A DNA stretch of 64,000 nucleotides from Aricia agestis (Eukaryota > Arthropoda > Insecta > Lepidoptera > Lycaenidae). A program made the translations under genes and the position numbers. The notes under the pieces are model-generated. The model saw only the letters and a program-made list of their open reading frames with translations, searched no databases and had not been told where the DNA came from. Of this stretch, positions 32,786 through 42,162 are shown piece after piece. The number at the start of each line of letters is the position of its first letter. Positions within the stretch are counted from its first letter, which is position 1. Where the stretch lies: NCBI RefSeq assembly GCF_905147365.1, contig NC_056406.1, positions 3,050,501 to 3,114,500 on the forward strand. Direction: 5' to 3'.

Positions 32786-33486
32786 TTTTTTTTTTTTGAT
32801 GCGCAGGGGAAACCCATCATGGGTGTCCCGTGTTGGGGATGTGCCTCAGTTAGCTGAAGCACCCCGGGGGTATGTGCGACTCTTACCCAATTAAAACCAC
32901 CTGCGGTTTGCCTTCAGCCGTATACGGAGGGATGTCCTGGATCTGTGTAACACAGGACTCCCTCCACGATCGGCTGGTCTACCTCAAAAGGGACCTGACT
33001 TTTACCAAAGTAAGGGAATGCTCCGGCAAACTGAAGCGTTCCCCTCGATGCCGGCACTAGCTAAGCCGGGCAGGTTCCCATATTTGCCCGGAGCCCCGGA
33101 TTAGACAGAAGTTTGGAGGTTCGCGTAACGGCGCCTCCGCACTCCCGTCCTACGCCGGCGAAGCGGAACGGAGGATGGGTCATCCTCTCTGTTCCGCTCC
33201 GCGACCTCTTTCTGCGAAAGGACGGTTTCGCAGAAAGAGACCGCCGCCTGCCAGGCCTCATCGCTCTCGAGCATACAGTGAACCATGCTCGATAGCGAGA
33301 GGTCCCTCCCAAGCACCGCCATGAGATCATGGCGCTGCACGGCCCAACGATCGCACACCTCGAGGGTGTGCTGGGCCGTGTCCTCCGCAGCGCCGCACTA
33401 ATGGCAGGCTGGCGTAGGCTCTCTCCTGGTGACCTTACACAAGTACGCACCGAAACATCCGTGTCCGGTGAGTACCCGTGTAAGGC
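32786..33486 (-). mobile_element. R1-clade LINE, 5'-truncated, with 16-bp target duplication
   Basis: A T-run at 32,786-32,797 is the poly(A) tail of a minus-strand insertion. AGGGTTGCAGACCACT (32,771) and AGGGTTGCGGACCACT (33,487) flank it as a target duplication with one difference. The coding tail reads VLTGHGCFGAYLCKVTRRE, a CCHC-like CH-C-H-C segment (CGAAEDTAQHTLEVC), LMAVLGRDLSLSSMVH and SFCETVLSQKEVAERNRE, ending at 33,101; the rest is 3' UTR. A TAG stop interrupts just after PTPACH. These are the C-terminal hallmarks of R1-type elements. Confidence 0.9.
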
Positions 33487-33599
33487 AGGGTTGCGGACCA
33501 CTGATCTAACACATGGTAACATGAAGGAGGTAACTCTAGTGACCTCTCTTAGGCTTAGTATCCCTAAGCAGGAATAAAACAAGATTGTTTTCGTACACT

Positions 33600-33878
33600 T
33601 AAAAAGTTCATGGTACGAATCAAAGTAAGGTTATTGTAATCTTACAACAAAGTGTTCTGGAAACATGATAGTTTTAGGAAAGGTTGTGTTAGGCCAGCTG
33701 ATGTGTATATTTACAAGATTTTCGGGTGTCAACTCCCTGTTAGTTAAATAATGTAATAACAGAAACGTCACATCTGATGCACCTTTCTTGGCAGTTGTTT
33801 CTGTATAACAGTACATAGAAACACAATATCAGTTGCTAAATCATGTATACCGAATAAGTAGTACCACATTTGGCGAGA
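33600..33878 (-). pseudogene. Fragment of a third DUF7869-like protein
   Basis: Minus-strand reading YLFGIHDLATDIVSMYCY then TETTAKKGASDVTFLLLHYL aligns in layout with the segment between the first and second putative catalytic Asp of elements 1 and 2 (HNYTIHNM...CYIWHEG...LESDVFATNL). The frame ends at 33,631. No element ends seen. Confidence 0.45.
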
Positions 33879-33881
33879 GTA

Positions 33882-34064
33882 TTAAGAAATTTTCTTCTTT
33901 TCTTTTTTCTTTCTATTCTTGCTTACCAATAGAAACAATGTTGGAATAGCAGTTTCTTTTAAAACTGGTCGAGCTAAATTAGAAATGTAATCTTCCGATT
34001 TAAAGTGTTTGCTGCATATGATAGAATTCTTAGACACTTTCCTGTCACCATGAGGTATAATCAT
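33882..34064 (-). pseudogene. THAP zinc-finger fragment
   Basis: IPHGDRKVSKNSIICSKHF, KSEDYISN and LKETAIPTLF match the second half of a THAP DNA-binding domain (C..H, then the AVPTLF-like end). The first half (C2CH start) is missing: at 34,064 the sequence changes to the word AAGTTAATATACCTAGCGG shared with 14.1 kb, so another insertion probably cut it. Confidence 0.7.
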
Positions 34065-34471
34065 AAAGTTAATATACCTAGCGGAATATGTATGTTATGT
34101 GTATGACAAGGTAGGCGTAATAAACCTAAATCTCCTTCTCCCTTCATTGAATAAACAATCGCAAATTTTCTTCGGTTATAGATTTCAATATCGGTGGCTT
34201 AGTGATATTTTCTTGCTAGTTCAAAAGGTCATTATAATATGTAGATTACAGGAAACCATACAGAAGCGCAAACATTAACAATATAATATTGTGTTGCAAG
34301 GTTTGCAAAGGGAGTTTCTTTTGAAACGTACGAACGGAGAATGTTGGCGTGAGTTAGCCATCAGGCATGGGACACTTTGCCTGGCGATTGGTTTGTGAAA
34401 TAGCTAGGAAATACCTCTATTAAAACTGATTCAACTATTCTGTACAAATATTTTCGTTTGTACTAATATCT
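34065..34471. other. Spacer, no gene
   Basis: Begins with the motif shared with 14,119. Otherwise unassigned. Confidence 0.35.
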
Positions 34472-34711
34472 TCAGCAGAAAGATAGAAACTGAGATAGGT
34501 CTTTTTCTACAGTTTTCAGAAAATATATATTCAAATTGCCAGAAAATGTACTGCCATCAATATGTTTATATATATATAGATATCTAAATTGCAGTTCATT
34601 CATATTATGTAATAAACATAATATAATCCACTGCAAGGGTTTGTTCAGACTTTTCTCTAGCATCCGTATAATACCGCCATATTTGCCAACATTTACGTTA
34701 CTTGCTATCAA
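34472..34711 (-). pseudogene. Fragment of an uncharacterised transposon-linked protein
   Basis: Reads NVNVGKYGGIIRMLEKSL, NKPLQWIILCLLHNMNELQF and HIDGSTFSGNL. I know the pattern 'GGVIR.LE..L..PLQW..C.LH.NELP.RHL...DG...SG' from uncharacterised insect and aphid repeat proteins. Too short to assign a role. Confidence 0.4.
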
Positions 34712-35295
34712 TTATTGATCCATTGAAATATTCGGGTTCTTGGTGCACCAGAGGTGCTCGTTTCTGTGGTTTGTGATAAAATTTGGCTTTATCTGTCCAC
34801 ATTATCTTTTTTTTTAATGTGGCTCTTGTCTCACACTTCGTATTATACACGAACAAAATACAGCTCTGCATTGTCCGTATTATGAAGATCCTGTGCACGT
34901 TGAAAATGATAAGGATGTAATCCCTCCCTTTTTCAAATTCGCCAAACAGTCAAATTACTAAGTTGTAACCGTACAGCAATACGTCTAATACTTAATCTTG
35001 GATCGCCCGTTATTAATCTTAATACTTCTTCCTCCCCGCAGGCGATACTAAACGGTTGCGTTCATTACTAGTCTGTTGAATACCTCTCTCTGCTAAACAT
35101 AAATGCACGTCGATTAAAGTTTGACGACTTCCCATGGCACGGCACGGCAGCACTAGTGATTCCATTGCAGAAGCCATACACAAAATGTTTGTCGGCAATA
35201 TGTTGCGTCGATTATCGGCGTCTTTCCATGTTAACACGGGCAATGAACACACTGTGAACACGCGAATTAAAAGGAAATTGGTTAGCGTTTACAAC
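34712..35295 (-). pseudogene. Degraded mariner-like transposase with DUF4817-type N-terminus
   Basis: In mixed frames on the minus strand: HFVYGFCNGITSAAV and NRRAFMFSRE (N-terminal helix region), then GDPRLSIRRIAVRLQLS and LHPYHFQRAQDLH (second helix-turn-helix and linker), then IMWTDKAKFYHKPQKRAPLV, the position of the first catalytic Asp (WTDEA-like). Several stops and shifts separate these. The C-terminal half is absent. Confidence 0.65.
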
Positions 35296-35639
35296 GAAGA
35301 ACGAGGGACAACTGAAGTAACTAAGTAACGCATCATATTCTTCTATTATCGCTTGTTTTTTTTCTATGACAGCTGGTATGTACTATCTCGTTTACGCTAG
35401 AAGGGCGGACCATTTCTTACCTGCTCTTAAATGAAACGCTATCAGTGGCCACATGGCGCTTAACAAAAACCTTTTGCGCTCGCGGACAACAAATGTTCAA
35501 AAAACAATAGCTCTTAAAGTATTTGACATACGGACGAAATTAAAAAAAACCCTTTGTGTATTTTTTTATGGTAGGCCATTTATTTAGCTTCCATTTAAGG
35601 CTATTTTTATGACATTAGTACGAAACCTTTGCGAAAAGA

Positions 35640-35769
35640 AAGAATGTTTTTTGCTATCCGGGTAGAGTCAATATTACAAAAACAATAGGATACTTTTTAT
35701 CCCAGAAAAATGTACGGTTCCCGCGCGATAAACTTATTTTGGCGCAACGGAGTTGCGGGCGTCATCTAG
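35640..35769 (+). mobile_element. Helitron 3' end
   Basis: ATACTTTTTATCCCAGAAAA and GGTTCCCGCGCGATAAAC lead to a hairpin (CGCAAC/GTTGCG, 35,743-35,757) and CTAG at 35,766-35,769, then T. Typical of non-autonomous lepidopteran Helitrons; the 5' end was not found, perhaps near 35,340-35,500. Confidence 0.75.
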
Positions 35770-35798
35770 TTTATAATATATGAGTTGTTAAAATATCG

Positions 35799-36200
35799 CT
35801 AGTTGCTGACCAAACACACTGTATAAGTGGCATCAAAATATACTAATATCGCTTTATTATTTTCTTCGTTGACAAAAAGAGCCTTTGGAATTCTGAGGTT
35901 TTTTCCTAATTTCTCGTTTCTGCGAATATGGTTCCATCCTATATGTAGTATAACATATTCATTGTTGAGGCATTCACGCGCAACACGTAACCAGCGCCCC
36001 ACCGTTCTTTCCGATACTTGAAATAACGATGCTAATCTAATATTCGCATCTCCGGTTCACAGTTTAATCAAGCAGATACATCTAGGATTACGGCAATCCT
36101 CATTTTGAAAAATTAAGGCACTTGCTCAAGTATGGCACCGAACTTATGAGGTTAATTTCGGTCCTAAAATGCATCTCTTCATTAGTTAAAGCACCTTTTG
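35799..36200 (-). pseudogene. ISL2EU-like DDE_Tnp_4 fragment
   Basis: On the minus strand: LTNEEMHFRTEINLI, a break, TGDANIRLASLFQVSERTVG, RWLRVARECLNNEYV, HIGWNHIRRNEKLGKNL and KAILVYFDATYTV. This parallels the gene at 2.8-4.9 kb (DERLATKFRMSRRT ... VLDGTYLYV) up to the first catalytic Asp. It is truncated there, next to the Helitron 3' end. Confidence 0.7.
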
Positions 36201-36208
36201 TTTTTGAC

Positions 36209-36480
36209 GACCCCTGTGGCTCAATTGGTTGAGTGTGTGGCAACTGGCAGCTCAAGCCGGGGGTCGCGGGTTTGAATCCCGCCGACGGAACAAAAAGTTT
36301 ACAATGTTTCCGGGTCTGTATGTGTATTAAGATATAATAAAAATCTTAAATATATGTATAGAATAAAAGTAATAAATATATTTCCGTTGTCTGGTACCTG
36401 TAACACAAGGGTTTCAGGTACTTAGCACGGGGCCAGACTGACGTGGTGTGAAGCGTCCATAGATATTATTATTATTATTA
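36209..36480 (+). mobile_element. tRNA-derived SINE with ATT tail
   Basis: Head CCCCTGTGGCTCAATTGGTTGAG holds an A box and GCGGGTTTGAATCCCGCC a B box, so RNA polymerase III promoter elements are present. The body has CCGTTGTCTGGTACCTGTAA, GCACGGGGCCAGACTGACGT and GGTGTGAAGCGTCCATAGA, ending in (ATT)n at 36,466-36,480. It is not a tRNA gene: the acceptor stem does not close. Confidence 0.85.
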
Positions 36481-37072
36481 TGTTTGTGTAAAGCACTCCT
36501 TGTTCACGGGCAATTATATCCTGGACCTTTGGAAGGCATGCGTGGGGCCGAAGCCAACACGTAGAGGCCCGTTACACAGTTTTAATCTAGATATAATGTG
36601 ACACTAGCAGGCGACTCTCCCTGTCCGCACTATAGGAGTACGACCAAGGAGAGCCAGCGGCCAGTATGGGACTATTGCAGGGAATGGAATTAAAATGATA
36701 TCGGGCTATGGGTGTGAGGTGCTAGTGGACTGGGTAACTGGGACTATGGAAGGACTATGGCGTCTGCCGATGCAACGTTTTAACATGTATCATAAAGTTG
36801 GCAGACGGTGACTCGCCAACTCTTTGGACGAACCCCTCAAACTGGCCGCACGCACGGTGCACCGAAGCGGCAACATCGACAAAGCGGCTTATGGCAGGAG
36901 AGGTCTCCCTAGACTTTAAACGCCAATCATTTTAATTTTCATTAACTTATTTTTTGCAAGATTCATTTTTTAAAAAGTCTAGCTTCTGATCGCGTCATTT
37001 CGTTGGGATTACAAATATTATTGTCGCTGAAATGTAGGCATTTTGATAGAAGCTGGAACCTATTTTAACTCA
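36481..37072. other. Unassigned repeat-like sequence
   Basis: Moderately GC-rich, with words such as GCAGACGGTGACTCGCCAAC. No protein is supported. May be an extension of a SINE/LINE family. Confidence 0.35.
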
Positions 37073-37740
37073 TCACTGCAGCAAAACCTGGCGACGAAAG
37101 GATGCCCTGGTAACAGAGCTCCAATAAGTATCTATATGTGATTTCACCATAATCCCGGTAGCCAGGATTGTAATCCGGGCTATTCGCTGTAGCGTATAGT
37201 TCGTATTAACGTATAGTTCGTCCGCGTCTGTGTCTCGCCGAGAAGTAATGCGGCTTGGGGCAAGAGAACCCTCGTGCAACAAGGCCTCCACTAACTGTTG
37301 TGCGTACCGGTTTGTTTCGACGGCTATGTACTCCATAATTTGGCGATCCCATATCGCAGTGAATGCCTCATATGGGCTTGCTAATTCTAACGTGGGACTA
37401 CTATTAAGGCCACAGAAAGGTTCCCGCCTTACTTCAGGAATGTTAAGGCTGGTTTTATAGTTAAGCGTTTCGGCAGCGCCGTTGGAGCGCCGCGCGTTCG
37501 AAGATGTATGGGGGTAGTAGTAGCGTTTTAAAGTCGCGCGCTTGAGCAGCGCCGTTCGTCCATACGTTTGTTACAGCTTTGAACGCGCGCGCTCCAACGG
37601 CGCTGCGAAACGCATAACTATAAAACCAGCCTTAGAGAAGAAAACCCTTTCTACCTAAAGTCAAATTTATTTACCGGTCCTATTTCGGCACTGGGTTCAG
37701 GCTCGCGTTCGACCCTTGGCTCGGGCTGAAGGAAAGAGGA
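37073..37740 (-). pseudogene. piggyBac-like fragment 1, split by a MITE
   Basis: Minus strand: LPSSFLQPEPRVEREPEP, then after the MITE LELASPYEAFTAIWDRQIM, YIAVETNRYAQQLVEALL and SRRDTDADELYV, matching the N-terminal domain of DDE_Tnp_1_7 proteins. The same order is found in fragment 3 (39.74-40.57 kb). The catalytic region is missing. Confidence 0.65.
37446..37632. mobile_element. 187-bp palindromic MITE, TA target
   Basis: AGGCTGGTTTTATAGTTAAG and its inverse, then CGGCAGCGCCGTTGGAGCGC with inverse; flanked by TA at 37,444-37,445 and 37,633-37,634. GC-rich. Inserted in piggyBac-like fragment 1. Confidence 0.9.
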
Positions 37741-38681
37741 AGGAAGAGTTGGCATATCAAAACTGATGTTTACAACAGCTGATGGCAACACCAGGCGGTA
37801 TTTTTGATAAATTGTAAGCTTATTCCAAAGAATGATCGAAACATATACGAGTATGTTGCAGAATCCAACTTTTAGCTCACTAATTTACCCTTTACTTCAT
37901 ATGCAATTTTTCATTTAACTTCATATACTTTGTTTGCGACCATGGGATTAACACTTGGAATATATTTATAGATGTTTCATTTTTATTTAATGATATGTTA
38001 ATAAAATCTTGAAATGCTTAATTTTGTAGAAATTGAAAAGGTCGACCATGAATAGTTACGATTTCCAAACAATTTTATTTAATTCTCTCTTCAGATTTAT
38101 CTACTTTTGACTTCATTTGTTTTATTTATCATTGGTGAAATATTTCCTTTCTCTATGTCAATATTTAGTACGGTACTTACATCGTTATATTTGTCTCTAT
38201 GTTTAACTTCTTAACTTTCTGACTTAAAGCATAAAAGTAAAATAACTTATTTAAGATGAAAACCTTTAACGTTTAAATGTTCACAGATTATGTAATATAT
38301 CTGTTGCTGCTATTACAACAAAAACTAAAAACAAAATCAAATTAATATTTAAGGGGGGCTTCCCATACAACAGACGTGATTTTTTGGCCTTTTTTGCTCT
38401 ATGTAAATAATGACAACATGTAGGTACTTGATTTCATCTCAAGGTTCTTAGTCTTTCTATTCAAAATCCACCAGGATTCTGAATAGAAATGTGGGTTCCT
38501 ATTATTCCAGAGAAACGGGATATTGTATCGTAGTTTTCTTTAACCCGTTTGTTGTTAAGTTTAATAAAATGATGTCAAACAAAATAATTTGGAATCCCTT
38601 TTAACCATCCTTGATACAGTTGACTGGCTTACACGTATTAGATCTCCTGTAAACATCTGTGAAAGAAACAAATAATATATA
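37741..38681. other. AT-rich spacer with one repeat fragment
   Basis: AGGGGGGCTTCCCATACAAC at 38,352 followed by a GGCCTTTTTTGCTC word is the inverse of part of the repeat at 50.81-50.97 kb. No gene. Confidence 0.45.
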
Positions 38682-38803
38682 TGGACGCTTCACACCACGT
38701 CAGTCTGGCCCCGTGCTAAGTACCTGAAGGACTTGTGTTACGGGTACCAGACAACGGAAATATATTCAATACTTTTATACTATACTTACATATATTTAAG
38801 ATT
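38682..38803 (-). mobile_element. SINE 3' fragment, same family as 36.2 kb, opposite strand
   Basis: GGACGCTTCACACCACGTCA, GTCTGGCCCCGTGCTAAGTA and GGTACCAGACAACGGAAATA are the inverse of the 36,363-36,460 body. It abuts the piggyBac frame at 38,806 and probably interrupts it. Confidence 0.85.
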
Positions 38804-38805
38804 TT

Positions 38806-39219
38806 TTAAAAATGCTCCATCGATTCATCGACCACAATAACACGGCCTGGCGTGTAAATTGCATGACCGTTTTCCATGATCAGGTCCACAAGTGGTTTTA
38901 TTTTATAAAGCCTATCATCATCATTCCTCGGGGCCTCATTATCGGCAAAATGCCAACATTTTAATAAAACACAGTAACGGTTGTACGATAATTTTATATT
39001 GTGCATGAGGGGATGAAAATATAGAGGGTTCTTTTTCCAATAACTCTCAAGTGTTGGTAATTTGACAAGTCCCGTGAAAAGTACCATGCCCAACAATTTT
39101 AGCATTTCATGTTCTGTTACATCAGTCCATCTTTTGATCCTACTAAATTCTTGTGAAGAACTGTCTTTTAGCCGTCTGCCGTAAATATATTTTGTATATT
39201 CCACCATTAGTCTTATCAC
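38806..39219 (-). pseudogene. piggyBac-like fragment 2, cut by a SINE
   Basis: Reads VEYTKYIYGRRLKDSS, WTDVTEHEMLKLLGMVLFTG, PTLESYWKKNPLYFHPLMH, YCVLLKCWHFADNEAP and GRVIVVDESMEHF. The last motif is the first catalytic Asp region (VDESM) of piggyBac proteins, where the SINE begins. Its sequence differs from fragments 1 and 3, so it is another subfamily. Confidence 0.85.
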
Positions 39220-39334
39220 TTATCGTCCACAATTTGGTGGAATATAGTGAATATATCAGAAAGGAAACTGGGGTTACCTGGTGGCTGAGGTAGCTGGGCA
39301 GATGAGCTGAGATGGGATGAGCTGATGTGGTCAC

Positions 39335-39742
39335 ACGACACTGTCACCTTTTATTTCACTGAGCTGAGATCGCGATTCACGGGAACGGCTAGCCGATATT
39401 TTTCGTATTTAACGATCGCGCGCCGGTAATGGACTGTGTCGAACTGTATGTCAAACGTATGACAGCTGACAGCGCAGACTCACGCGCAGTGTTGCCAACT
39501 GCCACATTCGTCGCGCTAAAGTTTGGCGCGAACATTTCTTTTTGTCTATCTATTTATCTTTTATATATTTAAACATAGTATTTTATTACAATAGTCACTT
39601 TATAGTAGTCTGACTTCAAAGCGCCACAAATACCCTGTCTGGGACTCACATACCTCGTATGTTTTAATGCCGACTGCAGCCGCCTTATTGCGGATAAACT
39701 GATTAATGTCTAACTAGCCTTTACACATCGTTAGACTTTCGT
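39335..39742. other. Spacer, no gene recognised
   Basis: GC-richer around 39,360-39,520. It may be the leader of piggyBac-like fragment 2. Confidence 0.3.
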
Positions 39743-40568
39743 CTAATAAAGCAACACTCTGAACAACCTATATAATTGGGATTTTTTTTTTGTTATGGTG
39801 GTCTGCACCTTAAACAACTTCGCTTGAGCATGAGTCATTGTTTCAGAATCGCACGCTGTATTATCTTGAAAATGCAGACATTTGCTCAGCAGGAGGAAAC
39901 GGTTAATGCTCATCGCCACTGAAAAACCCGGCGTACTAAAGATGTCACGTGTACTGTTCCAGTACTCTTCAAGGAGATTTTTTATGACACCACCCGTTGT
40001 CATAATGATGGCAAAATATACGTAGAGTTCTTCAGCGTCAGTGTCATGCCATTTAAGTGATTCTGCTAGAGGGATGGATAGTTCCGTCCATTAGCATAAT
40101 CAATGCTACCTGCTGAGTATAGGCATTGGTCTCGTCAGCGATGTATAATGCTGCGATCTCATATGGCAGTAAATTCATCATACGGGCTAGCAATTGGAAC
40201 AGTGGGTCCACAATCGATGTCGGAGAATGTCGATGTCTCCCTCATCAGTTCTGGTGCGACCTGAAGTTGCGGAAACGCTCTCCAGTTAAAATCAAAATTT
40301 TCTAGGTTCTGCGAAGACGTAGGAGTGATAGGGGCAGAAAATGGGGGCAGGAGACACAGAATGGGGAAGGGTTAATTGAGCGAGGAACTGGAAGAGAAGG
40401 ATTGGAAGTCGAGGGAAGTGGAGAAGGAGAGGAAAGAGGAGGAGGAGGAGGCCATGAAAGACATACTGTAGTGTCAATTTCGCTGTCGTTCACTTCATCG
40501 TCGTCCAGCCCCATGTAAGCTCGGGCTACTCGACTGATTTCGCAGACATTGATTTCGTCTTCATCCAC
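39743..40568 (-). pseudogene. piggyBac-like fragment 3
   Basis: ATG 40,568 opens MDEDEINVCEISRVARAY, then DDDEVNDSEIDTT (acidic start) and a Pro/Ser low-complexity run. After breaks: PYDEFTAI, ADETNAYTQQVALIMLM, then YWNSTRDIFSTPGFSVAMS, RFLLLSKCLHFQDN, ending near 39,743. It is collinear with fragment 1, so the two derive from one subfamily. No catalytic Asp region survives. Confidence 0.75.
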
Positions 40569-41697
40569 GTAATCATCGGTTTTCTCTTCGCTGCCTGTTT
40601 AATAAACATCCATACTTATAAAGTTATAAATGTGAAGTGTGTGGGGGTGTGTGTATGTGTGTGTGCCTGTCATGCTTTCACGTAAAAATATCGTAACAAA
40701 ATAATCTTATCATAGTTCACCAGATAACTTATTCCATCTTCGCAAATCTTCGGACGCGGTGAGGTGGATGAGGATGGTATTCTCAAACAAAACCAATAAA
40801 AATAAGCATTTTTATGAAGCTTTGAACAAATAGCGACCAACAAGTGCATATTTTAATTCTGTCTTCTACAAAACCAGTAACATAATTATTCATTAATATT
40901 ACGGTCCTTGTGGACCGTTTTGCCAAAGGTGCATCACCTCCTGCCTGCGATTGCCACGATTGCGACTGGGATCTGCTAAAAAAATATAAAATTAAGGTTT
41001 TTGTCCAAATTGAACTCTTTTAACTTGGTACATATTTATGTAATTAATACATAAAAATACTTACATTCGCTTACGCGACGCTTCGTTGCCACGAGGTGTG
41101 GATGAACCATTGCCACCGCATTCTAAGTACCTGAAAATGTTTAATAAAGATAATTATAACAATAAGAGTTTTGAAACATAAAAAATAAGAGTAATTACAC
41201 GCCGCACAGTGGAAAATTTGGGTCCGTATCGGATCAAAAATCTGTAACTTCAAGGTTTTCCATCGTATTGTACTGAGATTTGGCACATGTATACAGTGAT
41301 ATACAAAGATTTTTAAAATGATCAATTTTTTTATTTTTTATTCAATGTTTACATATTTATTTTAGGTTAAAAAAAGAAAAGTATGTGTAAAATTAAAAAA
41401 ACTTAAACAATTACTTATCACACAAACATAATAAAAAACATAAAATTATAAAATCGTATAGTACCTATCTATACCTCACACCAAACTAATTGATCTCAGA
41501 TTAGACAAATCTTATAATACTGGTTTTATATAACTAGGTTTTAGTTACTTATAAAGTTATATCTAATTGTTATTATCCTCGCTATTCCTAACTAAAATTA
41601 CTTCCGGTGTAAATGTTGGATCACCTTCAGGTACCACCTTCAAAAGACTTAGTGCCTCTTCATCAAGATCATTCACATTTCTTACATAAGGTTTTCT
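40569..41697. other. Spacer with possible orphan exons
   Basis: GT-rich stretch near 40,640-40,670. On the minus strand a segment YLECGGNGSSTPRGNEASRK (about 41,133-41,067) ends at a GTAAGT donor and could join a segment after an AG near 40,980. No family was recognised. Confidence 0.3.
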
Positions 41698-41928
41698 TTA
41701 ACTTGAAATGTATGGATCTGAAGTATATAGAAGCGTTTTAAATACGTCTTCATTTGTATTTGTAGCTATACGGGAACATTTTCTGGCATGGTGCAGGCGC
41801 ATATTTCTGTAGTCTTTATTGCGCGACTCTTGTGCATCTTCCGACTGTTGCCCAATAGGAAGAACAGAAAAATGTTTTATCACATTCACGTTTTCTCCGT
41901 GTAGAAGTAATTTGTGCTGTTGAGTATA

Positions 41929-41971
41929 GCATGTAGTACCAATCATAGTAACCATGATTGGTACTACATGC
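41929..41971. repeat. Perfect 18-bp palindrome beside copy B
   Basis: GCATGTAGTACCAATCAT (41,929-41,946) and its inverse (41,954-41,971), loop AGTAACC. The right arm includes the target duplication of copy B. Confidence 0.95.
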
Positions 41972-42162
41972 CTTAGATGAATGATTGGTCTCGCGCTCGC
42001 TCTACGACTTGATACCGTCGGAGTACTTGAAAAATGCGGCAACAAATCATACGCCTGTTAAGGCGTAACCGCGCCAGTCGCGCCGCAAGCTTCGGGTGAG
42101 GTAGATGTGTCGATAATTTTCGAAATTTTTAGTTACGTCCGTAGCAAAATGCCAGTTTGCAA

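Noticed and set aside
33061..33582. 173-codon minus-strand frame beside the R1 coding tail
   Set aside because: Wrong frame; the neighbouring frame carries the R1 motifs.
36209..36300. tRNA gene
   Set aside because: A and B boxes are present, but the acceptor stem does not close and a SINE body with an ATT tail follows; it is a tRNA-derived SINE.
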